Made by a program: the position numbers and the translations under genes
The notes under the pieces: generated by a model
Database searches by the model: none
The model's input: the letters and a program-made list of their open reading frames with translations, nothing else
Told to the model about the DNA's origin: nothing
Origin: Candidatus Symbiothrix dinenymphae
Lineage (GTDB): Bacteria; Bacteroidota; Bacteroidia; Bacteroidales; Azobacteroidaceae
Length of the DNA stretch: 61,454 nt
Direction: 5' to 3'
Assembly (NCBI GenBank): GCA_001417715.1
Contig: BBRT01000070.1
Span: 1-61,454, forward strand
Shown: one piece after another, positions 49,601-56,917 of the stretch
Position numbering within the stretch: position 1 is the stretch's first letter
Layout: every line of letters starts with the position of its first letter

Positions 49601-49704
49601 AGATTAGTTTGTAGAGACGTGGCGTGCCACGTCTTTTTTAACGCGGATATAAAATTTACGGAAAAGGACAAATTAGAGTAGAGAAGACGTGGCACGCCAC
49701 GTCT
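49563..49704. repeat. Tandem duplication of the proA 3' end with hairpins
   Basis: About 33 bp around the end of proA (49563-49595) recur at 49646-49678. Each copy is followed by a palindrome, AGACGTGGC-GT-GCCACGTCT at 49615-49634 and AGACGTGGC-AC-GCCACGTCT at 49685-49704. The first has a T-run and could terminate or attenuate transcription before proC. Confidence 0.85.
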
Positions 49705-49748
49705 CTACCGGAGGATTTCACGTCTTTACAGGATTTAAAATTTAGTTT

Positions 49749-50558
49749 ATGTATAAATTAGGAATTATTGGCATCGGGAAAATGGGACGTAGCTTTTTGG
49801 ACGGCATTTTAAACGCCGGAGTGCTGACAAAAGCAGAGGTATTGCTTTTTGGAAACAGCAAAAACGCCGGTTTGCTGCAGGAAGGTTACAATGTGGCGCA
49901 CTCCGAACGGGAAGTATTGCAAAAATCCAAACTGGTGTTGCTGGCATTCAAGCCGATGCAATTTGCAACGGTATTGGAAAAACTGCGAGGAATAGACCGG
50001 GAAAACCCCGATTTAATTGTGATTTCCATGGCGGCAGGCATCAAAATGGACACTATCCGCAAGCAATTAGGCGACGTGCGCTATGCCCGAATCATGCCCA
50101 ACACGCCGGTTGTTATCAATCGCGGAATGATTACCATCGCCATAGACCAATCCGGCAAAAAGATAACGCCCGCCGAATCGCACGAACTGTTCCAATTATT
50201 GGAAATTCTGGGCACAGTAGTAGAAATAGACGAAACCGAGATGGACACCGCAATTCCACTACACGGCAGCATGCCCGCCTACTTATACAGTTTCGCCCGC
50301 GCCTTCATCAACAACGCCCTAAAACACGGTTTAGATGAAGAAAAAGCAAAAACATTAGTAACCGAAGCCATCATCGGTTCTGCCTATATGCTTAAAAACA
50401 GCAACCGCCCGCTTGACCAACTCATCGCCGACGTGTGCAGCAAAGGCGGCACGACGCTTGCAGGATTGGAAGTTTTGCAGAATAATGGATTTGAGGGGAT
50501 AATCGATGCCGCTTGCGATGCCTGTATTCGCAGGTCGAAGGAATTGTCCTCGTCATAA
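49749..50558 (+). CDS. proC: Pyrroline-5-carboxylate reductase
   Basis: 269 residues. N-terminal Rossmann motif GIIGIGKMGRSFLDGI; ARIMPNTPVVINRGM; and the C-terminal dimerisation signature VCSKGGTTLAGLEVLQNNGF. It makes proline from pyrroline-5-carboxylate with NAD(P)H. Together with proB and proA it completes the glutamate-to-proline pathway. Confidence 0.96.
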   Translation: MYKLGIIGIGKMGRSFLDGILNAGVLTKAEVLLFGNSKNAGLLQEGYNVAHSEREVLQKSKLVLLAFKPMQFATVLEKLRGIDRENPDLIVISMAAGIKMDTIRKQLGDVRYARIMPNTPVVINRGMITIAIDQSGKKITPAESHELFQLLEILGTVVEIDETEMDTAIPLHGSMPAYLYSFARAFINNALKHGLDEEKAKTLVTEAIIGSAYMLKNSNRPLDQLIADVCSKGGTTLAGLEVLQNNGFEGIIDAACDACIRRSKELSSS

Positions 50559-50577
50559 ACTGCTGCAAATAAAATCA

Positions 50578-50616
50578 AAAACCGCCCGAAAGCTTGCCTC
50601 TCGGACGGTTTTTTCC
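50578..50616 (+). terminator. Rho-independent-type terminator after proC
   Basis: Stem AACCG-CCGA-AG / CT-TCGG-CGGTT with two single mismatches, followed by TTTTTT on the plus strand. Confidence 0.75.
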
Positions 50617-50648
50617 TAGTTGTGTGCAAGGCTGAAGTTTTGTTTTTA

Positions 50649-51302
50649 TTACTCCCGAGGAAGAAAATACCACTTCAACCCGCTTGGCACTGTCGTCGTT
50701 ACATTGCTGGTATGAGTTTTTGTGGTTTCATTTTCAGAATCGGTAAAAAACACTATGTTCCATCCTCTCTTCAGGGAAATATTAAAATTATAAATATATG
50801 TCCACCCATCATCTTCTGTTTCCGTAGCTGTTCCGGTTATCGTAACATCCTTGTCAACATAATGGAGACCGGCATCACCTGTTGCATTGCCATACCTAAA
50901 TTCGCCTACTTTGATGCCATCTTTCCATACATAAATGTTAGCATCATCATCATCTTCATACATCTTGGCAGTGCGGTCACTAACTGTTACACCCGTTCCA
51001 AAGTCATCAATAGTAGAAAGATACTTGCTTTCTAAAGTTGTCGGCAATGTGACAGTAAGAGCACCATTGATATACGTCCCTTTTGTTACAGCTCTTGATC
51101 CATCATTTCCTTTCACCTCGAATGTTACAGAGTCAACGGTTGTTGGTACGCCCTCAGTGCTCACAGTCGCCTTGATTTCTGTGATACTTTGCTGAGTGTT
51201 GTTGTTCTCATTCTCATTCTCATTCTCTTTGTCACACGCTGTAAACGTTACCGCTGAAACAGCCATCGCTGCCAGCAAAAATACATTTTTAATCTTTTTC
51301 AT
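50649..51302 (-). CDS. Lipoprotein downstream of structured RNA copy 2
   Basis: 217 residues. Signal and lipobox TFTAC (Cys23), then a flexible DKENENENENNN linker. The rest is predicted beta-rich (TVDSVTFEVKGNDG, GALTVTLPTTL, YIYNFNISLKRGWNIVFFTD) and not matched to a family I know. Its leader is about 450 nt long and homologous to the leader of the barrel gene at 16263, although the proteins are unrelated. Confidence 0.7.
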   Translation of the reverse strand: MKKIKNVFLLAAMAVSAVTFTACDKENENENENNNTQQSITEIKATVSTEGVPTTVDSVTFEVKGNDGSRAVTKGTYINGALTVTLPTTLESKYLSTIDDFGTGVTVSDRTAKMYEDDDDANIYVWKDGIKVGEFRYGNATGDAGLHYVDKDVTITGTATETEDDGWTYIYNFNISLKRGWNIVFFTDSENETTKTHTSNVTTTVPSGLKWYFLPRE

Positions 51303-51341
51303 TGTTTTTAAAAATTAAATTACAAATTTTACTTTTTTTTT

Positions 51342-51742
51342 CCTACTCTAAACGGCTTCGTAGGGCTTGCCCCAATTTTATATCAGTTGTTTGGTCAACT
51401 GTTGTCCCTCCTCAGATACGCAGCATAAAAAAAGCGCGGACAAAATTTTTAGTTTTATCTGCTTTCTGGGGCTTAGAACGGGCCGTGCAACCAAATAAAT
51501 GAATTTCACCCGCGCCGCAGCGCGAGCGTTATCACTTTACTTTTTACGGTTGCTTTTTGAGTGTTCTAATTTCAGAAAGTCCAAAGTCAAGCTAAAACGC
51601 TTTTCCCAATCTTAAAATGTGCGTACTACCACTGTCATGTCATCATAATCTCCTATTGTTTAAGCTGTTATCACTCGTATTCGCTCATTCATTCGAGCCA
51701 ATATCGTCCGATATTTACTTAATTCATAACTTTAGCGTAAAT
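51342..51742 (-). ncRNA. Candidate structured RNA, copy 2
   Basis: Homologous to 16940-17347 along its length. Minus-strand helices: 51573-51579 with 51462-51468; 51563-51569 with 51473-51479; 51548-51553 with 51487-51492; hairpin 51511-51524 with C-UGCG-G loop. Each corresponds in order and place to a helix of copy 1 with changed base pairs. A hairpin CAGTTG/CAACTG (near 51382-51399) is a G-U variant of the copy 1 hairpin. Conserved blocks: GGAGATTATGATGACATGAC, CGCGCTTTTTTTATG (51423-51437), CCTACGAAGCC and GTAGG. Confidence 0.75.
51612..51638 (-). other. Mini-ORF in RNA copy 2
   Basis: ATG 51638 to TAA 51612 encodes MTVVVRTF behind AGGAG, the counterpart of MTAVIRTF in copy 1. Confidence 0.35.
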
Positions 51743-51743
51743 A

Positions 51744-51823
51744 TCGGCGGCAAAGGTAAGGATTTTTTTTGAAATGGCAAATCATTGATTTGGTGAATTG
51801 TGAAATTTATCGTACCTTTGTCG
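51744..51823. promoter_or_regulatory. 80-bp divergent promoter cassette, copy 2
   Basis: TACCTTTGC on the minus strand (51750-51758) drives RNA copy 2; TACCTTTGT on the plus strand (51813-51821) drives the endonuclease/phosphatase gene. Near-identical to 47105-47184. Confidence 0.85.
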
Positions 51824-51842
51824 CCGAATAAATTATATAAAT

Positions 51843-52727
51843 ATGAAAAAAACGCTGATGTTTTCTCTTTTAGTGGTGCTGTTTTGTTTCGGTTGTACGC
51901 AGCAAAATGCGCGACAATTGCGCGTCATGAGTTTCAATATCTGGGTGGGAGGCGGTCACTCAATTGCCCGTACTGCCGCCGTCATTGTTGAAAGTGGTGC
52001 TGATATTGTTGGCATACAGGAACCCAACCGCGGCAATTTCAAGACCGCCATACATATTGCCGATAGCCTTGGGTGGTATTCGCATGAAAGTGGTGCCATC
52101 CTCAGCAAATATCCTATTACCGAGGTTTCCAAGTCCGGAAGAGGGGTGAAAATTGATATTGGCAACCACAAATATGTGTGGGTGTTTAATGTCCACTTAC
52201 GGTATTGTCCGTATGAGCCTTACCAACTCAACGGTAAAAAGTATTGTGGAGCTTCCCTGTTGCAAACAGCCGACGAAGCAGTGGCTTCGGCATGGGCATC
52301 ACGCGGTGAGGTTATTTTAGGGTGCATCGACGAAATTACAGCCGCCAAGCAAGACAAAATCCCTGTTTTTCTTACCGGTGATTTCAATGAACCTTCCTGT
52401 TTGGATTGGACCGAGCGTGCCGTCACTGCCGGATTGTGCAAAATGCCGGTAGCTTGGCCTGCTACAAAAAATTTGCAGGAAAAAGCAGGCATGAAGGATT
52501 CCTACAGAACAGTTTATCCCGATGAAGTAAAAAATCCCGGTCATACATGGACATCGTTGCCGGTAAATGACATCATGGACCGCATAGATTTCGTGTTTTT
52601 CGGAGGGGATGGCGTGCAGGTTGTCAACTCAGAGATTATCGGAGAAATCAGTCCAAAGAGTGATAAAGGTATGGAAGAGTACCCATCTGACCATCGAGCA
52701 GTGCTTAGTACATTCATGCTGAAATGA
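51843..52727 (+). CDS. Lipoprotein of the endonuclease/exonuclease/phosphatase family
   Basis: 294 residues. Lipobox CFGC (Cys18). The DNase I-like fold is visible in RVMSFNIWVGGG, VGIQEPNRG, FNVHLRY, LTGDFNEPSCLDW and the final SDHRAVLSTFM, which supply the metal and catalytic residues. The substrate could be a nucleic acid, lipid or phosphoester. The stop overlaps the DUF3791 start (ATGA at 52724), so an envelope enzyme is coupled to a toxin-like module. Confidence 0.88.
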   Translation: MKKTLMFSLLVVLFCFGCTQQNARQLRVMSFNIWVGGGHSIARTAAVIVESGADIVGIQEPNRGNFKTAIHIADSLGWYSHESGAILSKYPITEVSKSGRGVKIDIGNHKYVWVFNVHLRYCPYEPYQLNGKKYCGASLLQTADEAVASAWASRGEVILGCIDEITAAKQDKIPVFLTGDFNEPSCLDWTERAVTAGLCKMPVAWPATKNLQEKAGMKDSYRTVYPDEVKNPGHTWTSLPVNDIMDRIDFVFFGGDGVQVVNSEIIGEISPKSDKGMEEYPSDHRAVLSTFMLK

Positions 52728-52957
52728 ATAAATGCAGATTCTGTATGAGTAATATTTCTTACTATATTGTGATGTGCCTGGGTATGTTTGCTGCCAATAA
52801 TGCCCTTTCGTATGTTGGCGCATTTCAAATTCTTCACAATAGTGGTGCCCTTGATTTTTTGATAAGCAATTACAATGCGGAACATTTGCTCGGCATGGAT
52901 GATGTAATGGATGATTTGCAGACAATTGTTGAACGAAAGAAGGAGGTGTTGCAATGA
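52724..52957 (+). CDS. DUF3791 family protein
   Basis: 77 residues; the ATG at 52745 is an alternative start. YYIVMCLGMFAANNALSYVG, then FQILHNSGALDFLISNYNAE and HLLGMDDVMDDLQTIV fit DUF3791, small helical proteins commonly next to DUF3990. The 3' end overlaps the DUF3990 gene (ATGA at 52954). Possibly the antitoxin or adaptor. Confidence 0.72.
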   Translation: MNKCRFCMSNISYYIVMCLGMFAANNALSYVGAFQILHNSGALDFLISNYNAEHLLGMDDVMDDLQTIVERKKEVLQ

Positions 52958-53463
52958 ACTTATATCACGGTTCCAACGTTATTGTAGAGCAAATTGACCT
53001 CGCAATGTGCCACCGGTTTAAGGATTTTGGCAGAGGTTTTTATCTGACTACATTTGAAGAACAAGCGTGTGATATGGCTGCCCGGACAACACGAATCGCA
53101 GCTTCGGGTTCTCCGGTCGTGATGTGCTATGAATTTGACGAAGCTACGCTTGCCAATTTGACTTATAAAAAGTTCGATGTTGTAAGTGATGAATGGGCTG
53201 CGATGATTATTAACAACCGCAATCGCAAGTTTACAAATTTTGCCGACCCGCTCTCTAACCATGACAATAAATATGATGTTGTTTCCGGTCCCGTAGCGAA
53301 TGATAACATTTCGCGCATATTCGCGCTTTATGTTCAAGAAATTATTCGCGCCGAGCAACTAAAAGATGAATTAGAACGCAAAAAACTTAACAATCAATTT
53401 TCCTTTCATACGGAAAAGGCGTTGCAGTTTCTAACTTTATTGGAGGTAACGCATTATGGATAA
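52954..53463 (+). CDS. DUF3990 protein (ADP-ribosyltransferase-like toxin candidate)
   Basis: 169 residues. The opening LYHGSNVIVEQIDLAMCHRF then KDFGRGFYLTTFEEQACDMA is the DUF3990 signature and resembles the H-Y-E type ADP-ribosyltransferase fold: His in YHGS, and Tyr-Leu-Thr-Thr. FDVVSGPVANDNI follows. Target unknown. It lies between two small coupled genes, an arrangement known for DUF3990 and consistent with a toxin-antitoxin module. Confidence 0.75.
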   Translation: MNLYHGSNVIVEQIDLAMCHRFKDFGRGFYLTTFEEQACDMAARTTRIAASGSPVVMCYEFDEATLANLTYKKFDVVSDEWAAMIINNRNRKFTNFADPLSNHDNKYDVVSGPVANDNISRIFALYVQEIIRAEQLKDELERKKLNNQFSFHTEKALQFLTLLEVTHYG

Positions 53464-53659
53464 CACACAGCGTTTTTTAATTGAATCAATGACCAGCGAG
53501 ATTGCGGGTTATATTATGGAAGACCGGCAGGTTGATTTGGAAACTGCACTTGAGCAGTTTTTTAATTCGCCCGCCGCCGAACTGATAGCAGACACCGACA
53601 CCCTACTCTACCGTGAAGGCTCAGCGTATGTCTATGAGAAGTATTTCAAAAATTTGTAA
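53456..53659 (+). CDS. Small protein of the DUF3990 module
   Basis: 67 residues overlapping the DUF3990 gene by 8 bp. TSEIAGYIMEDRQVDLETAL, EQFFNSPAAELIADTDT and LYREGSAYVYEKYFKNL recall small proteins found beside DUF3990 in other phyla (recollection). It may be the antitoxin. Confidence 0.65.
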   Translation: MDNTQRFLIESMTSEIAGYIMEDRQVDLETALEQFFNSPAAELIADTDTLLYREGSAYVYEKYFKNL

Positions 53660-53669
53660 TACCCCACAC

Positions 53670-54035
53670 TCACTCCAAAAACTCATCCAACTCCCGCCGC
53701 TCTTTCTTCGTGGGGCGACCAGTCCCGCGAGCACGGTCAACGAAGCCGCTAATCTTCTGCAATTCAAGTATTTCGTACTGCTCCGGCGGCGTAACATCTT
53801 CCAAATAAGTTGCCACTAATTTGGCACCCACGCGATTGTTGGTAAGTTCCAACACGCGAAACGAATAAGTAACGGGCGGCTTTTTCACATCCACCACATC
53901 CCCAACTTTGACGGCACGCGAAGGCTTCGCCGCCACCCCATTCACCGACACACGCCCCTTATTACACTCCTCCGCCGCCAACGAGCGCGTCTTGAAGAGG
54001 CGAACTGCCCACAACCATTTGTCAATACGTTCCAT
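53670..54035 (-). CDS. hslR: S4-domain RNA-binding heat-shock protein (Hsp15-like)
   Basis: 121 residues. The S4 domain covers residues 1-65: RIDKWLWAVRLFKTRSLAAE, CNKGRVSVNGVAAKPSRAVK, VGDVVDV. The basic C-terminus (RGTGRPTKKERRELDEF) is typical of HslR, which binds stalled 50S subunits. The upstream side (54036-54131) is filled with short repeats. Confidence 0.9.
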   Translation of the reverse strand: MERIDKWLWAVRLFKTRSLAAEECNKGRVSVNGVAAKPSRAVKVGDVVDVKKPPVTYSFRVLELTNNRVGAKLVATYLEDVTPPEQYEILELQKISGFVDRARGTGRPTKKERRELDEFLE

Positions 54036-54049
54036 TTCATTTAGTTTTT

Positions 54050-54131
54050 AGTTATTAGAGTTTAGAGTTTAGACTAAAAACTACACTCTATACTCTATAC
54101 TCTATACTCTATACTCTATACTCTATACTCT
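54050..54131. repeat. AGAGTTTAG unit and (TATACTC)n tandem repeat
   Basis: TTAGAGTTTAGAGTTTAGAC (54055-54074) resembles the ends of the four-helix-bundle cassette at 58739. A 7-bp repeat TATACTC, about six copies, follows up to the stop of the ATPase B gene. Confidence 0.9.
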
Positions 54132-55392
54132 ATTTTTTCAGTAGCCATTTCCACACAGGGATGACTTGGATAGTTACACCGTTTTCTTGGATGGTGTTTT
54201 CCTCGTCATAAGTTACAATTTCGAGCCGGTCTAACGGATAAACTTCAGCGAGTTTAAGCAACGCTTTGATTTCCCGTTGGCGAGTCAGGTCGTTAGCGAT
54301 ATTGTATGACACTTGGACGGCTCTTTTTTCCTTTGGAATAAAAAAATCGACTTCTACGTTTCTGTTGTAAAAATAGAGGTCGTCGTGATATTTTTTTTTC
54401 AAATCAATCGCCACGATATTCTCCAGCAATTTAGTTTCCGGGTCAATTAAAAAATTGTTAAGCAAGCCATTATCAAAGAAATACCGCTTTTTAAAAGTTT
54501 CTTTCTGACTTAGTTTATCTGAGTAATTTGAAATACCAAAAATCAGATAGGCATCCGCCAAAAATTGCAGATAATCCACCAGAGTGTTCCGTGCAATTGA
54601 TGCTCCGGTAGTGTCTATCACATGTTTCATCCGTTCCAAAGAGGCCGGTTGCATCACGCTTTCCGCCAATTTTTTGACAAGAACGCGGATAGCATTTTCA
54701 TTCCGAATTTCATTTCGGGCAATCACATCGCCCAACAGAATTTTTTGATACAACGCATTGAGCCAACCGCGTTTATCCTGCAAAGGGAATACTTCTGCAA
54801 ATCCACCGTAACAAAAATAGTCTTCAAACAACTTCCTGATTTGCAGGCACTTGCTATTATTATATTCCCAATTTTTATCTAAACTAACGTGATAAAACGA
54901 TAGATACTCCTCAAAAGAGAACGGGAAAACATCTTTATCGGTAAAACGTCCGCCAAGAGTGGTATTTATCTCTTTACTAAGCATTTGCGCGTTACTGCCG
55001 GTAATAAAAACCTTGTATTTTGAATCTGCCAAACGCCGCGCAAATTTTTCCCACCCTTTAATATTCTGAATTTCATCCAAAAAAATTATTGGTTTAGTAT
55101 TGTTGTAGAGTTCTTTGTAGGAATCCAGCAACAGACCAAGCTTCTCCGCGGGTATCGAAGCCATACGCTCATCTTCAAAATTAACAAAAAGAATATTCTC
55201 AATAGCGGCTTGCCCCGATTGAATCAAGTTTTGTATGTGTTGATACATCAAATAAGACTTGCCCGCGCGGCGCAATCCCACAAACACATAATTCAGCGAC
55301 GGCTCTAGGTTCAAGGGTCGCTTAACAATCTCTATTTCAGCAACTTGCTGCTGCTTTTCGAGAATAATAGCTTTAATAATTTGCTTTTCCAT
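54130..55392 (-). CDS. AAA_14/DUF4143 family ATPase (B)
   Basis: 420 residues. Walker A GLRRAGKSYL (39-48), Walker B IIFLDEIQ (102-109), sensor KVFITGSNAQML. The DUF4143-type C-terminal region includes FEDYFCYGGFAEVF, NTLVDYLQFLADAYLI, YFFDNGLLN and the Asp-Leu-Tyr-Phe-Tyr segment YFYNRNVEVDFFIPKEK, a PD-(D/E)XK-like site. The upstream array (55433-55705) has about eight units of roughly 32 or 42 bp. Function of the family unsettled. Confidence 0.88.
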   Translation of the reverse strand: MEKQIIKAIILEKQQQVAEIEIVKRPLNLEPSLNYVFVGLRRAGKSYLMYQHIQNLIQSGQAAIENILFVNFEDERMASIPAEKLGLLLDSYKELYNNTKPIIFLDEIQNIKGWEKFARRLADSKYKVFITGSNAQMLSKEINTTLGGRFTDKDVFPFSFEEYLSFYHVSLDKNWEYNNSKCLQIRKLFEDYFCYGGFAEVFPLQDKRGWLNALYQKILLGDVIARNEIRNENAIRVLVKKLAESVMQPASLERMKHVIDTTGASIARNTLVDYLQFLADAYLIFGISNYSDKLSQKETFKKRYFFDNGLLNNFLIDPETKLLENIVAIDLKKKYHDDLYFYNRNVEVDFFIPKEKRAVQVSYNIANDLTRQREIKALLKLAEVYPLDRLEIVTYDEENTIQENGVTIQVIPVWKWLLKK

Positions 55393-55416
55393 ACTAACTT
55401 TTTTTATTTAGACGGT

Positions 55417-55425
55417 GCAAAGGTA
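55417..55425 (-). promoter_or_regulatory. Promoter of ATPase B
   Basis: TACCTTTGC on the minus strand, 25 bp before the start and immediately downstream of the repeat array. Confidence 0.65.
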
Positions 55426-55432
55426 CAAATAA

Positions 55433-55705
55433 TTATTCAATATATTGATAAATAATTCAAATTTTTATTTGATTATGTTGATAAATAATTTAAATTTATT
55501 ATTCAGTATATTGATGGATAATTTAAATTATCGCTTAATATGTTAATCAATAATCTGGATTATTGCTCAATAAAGACAATACAATTGATAAATAATTTCG
55601 ATTATTGTTCAATATGTTAATCAATAATTCGGATTATTGCTCAATAAGGACAATACAATTGATAAATAATTTCGATTATTGCTCAATACGCTAATCAATA
55701 TTTAA
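55433..55705. repeat. A+T-rich array upstream of ATPase B
   Basis: The motif TTGAT or TTAAT within TCAATATNTTRATNAATAAT recurs at 55445, 55478, 55511, 55543, 55585, 55617, 55659 and 55691, spaced 33, 33, 32, 42, 32, 42 and 32 bp. The 42-bp units carry the same inserted word AAGACAATAC or AGGACAATAC. Units are partly self-complementary. The array runs into the 3' end of the porin gene. Confidence 0.85.
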
Positions 55706-56837
55706 ATCGCAAATACGCCCCAAAGCTATAATCCGCCTGATGCAGCCCGCAATCCTGATAAACCTCCACTTGTGCGCCGACCTGCAATTTTTCGTGCAAT
55801 TGCTTTTGATACAGCAGTTTATAGGTTATCAAATCGCGGGTTGGAAATTGCTTTTCGGGTTCGTAGGGATTGAATGAGCCGAAGAGTGCCTCGCCTTCGA
55901 AGGCGTAAAACTTTTGTGCGTGCCAATAGCCTGCCGCGAGGGTGAATGAATTGGTTTTTGCCTCCAAAACGGGGTATATCCCCCACCCTTTTTTGAACGG
56001 TCGCACCACTTTGTCCGCCGTGTTATCCAAATAGCCTACTGCATAAGTCTTTAAAAACAAAGATTGAAGTACTTTAAAACCTGTTACCCATTCCACATCG
56101 AAGCCTGTTGCTGCATTGCCAATCACGATTTTAGGGGCGTCAGACGTGTCTATTTGCCCGCCTTGGTGGTGAATGAGCAGTTGAAACGGTATTGTCAGGC
56201 GGAAACGGCTTTCGGGAGCGGTCAGCAATGCCGATGCCGAGATTCCAAACGTTAGCAGTTCCGGCTTCGGGTCGCCATAACGAATAAATTGCTCCCAATC
56301 CAACCACACGTCCGCAAAATATTTTTTGTTCTGAAAATGCACCTGCAAACCGCTCTCCGGACGGGCGGTGTAGTGCCTCTCCCATTGATACAACGGCTCA
56401 ATCAGGCGGTGATTTAATCCGCCGTAGAGTTTGCCAAACACCAGATGAAAATCGGGATTCACTGCATATTGCATCCGCGCAAACATCTGACTAAACCCGC
56501 CATAAGCAACTTTAACATAATAATAATTATCTGCCGATGTTTGCGTTGTTTCATCGCCCGAATAATATACGGCATAAGCTCCCCACTCTATCCGAAACTT
56601 TTTGTTGATTTGGTAGGTCACGCGCGGCACAAACTGAATGCCCGGCAACGTCTGCCCCACCTCCAGCGGACTAAAAAACTCGCTGTTTTTGAAAAATCCG
56701 GTCGCATCCACTGCAAACCCCAACCCATCTTTGCCCGTCAATTGCGGCGAAGACATCAAATTATCAGGCGTCCCCTGCGCCAAAAGCCCCGCAGAGGCAG
56801 CCACAAACAGTAAACCGATGTAAAAAACTTTTTTCAT
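55695..56837 (-). CDS. Outer membrane porin-like protein
   Basis: 380 residues with a signal peptide (GLLFVAASAGLLAQ). Strand-like segments run through the protein (FVPRVTYQINKKFRIEWGAY, AVNPDFHLVFGKLYGGL, SRFRLTIPFQLLIHHQGG) and it ends YSFGAYLRFKY with a terminal aromatic residue. Predicted as a 14-18-strand barrel; substrate unknown. The last codons reach into the ATPase B array. Confidence 0.72.
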   Translation of the reverse strand: MKKVFYIGLLFVAASAGLLAQGTPDNLMSSPQLTGKDGLGFAVDATGFFKNSEFFSPLEVGQTLPGIQFVPRVTYQINKKFRIEWGAYAVYYSGDETTQTSADNYYYVKVAYGGFSQMFARMQYAVNPDFHLVFGKLYGGLNHRLIEPLYQWERHYTARPESGLQVHFQNKKYFADVWLDWEQFIRYGDPKPELLTFGISASALLTAPESRFRLTIPFQLLIHHQGGQIDTSDAPKIVIGNAATGFDVEWVTGFKVLQSLFLKTYAVGYLDNTADKVVRPFKKGWGIYPVLEAKTNSFTLAAGYWHAQKFYAFEGEALFGSFNPYEPEKQFPTRDLITYKLLYQKQLHEKLQVGAQVEVYQDCGLHQADYSFGAYLRFKY

Positions 56838-56840
56838 AGT

Positions 56841-56900
56841 GCAAAGTTACAAAAAAGTTATGAATTATGAGTTTAGGTATGAGTTTTTTTGTACTTTTGT
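56841..56900. promoter_or_regulatory. Divergent promoters of the porin and ClC genes
   Basis: TAACTTTGC on the minus strand (56841-56849) lies just before the porin start. TACTTTTGT on the plus strand (56892-56900) lies 18 bp before the ClC start at 56918. Confidence 0.6.
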
Positions 56901-56917
56901 ATCCGCTAATAAAGAAT

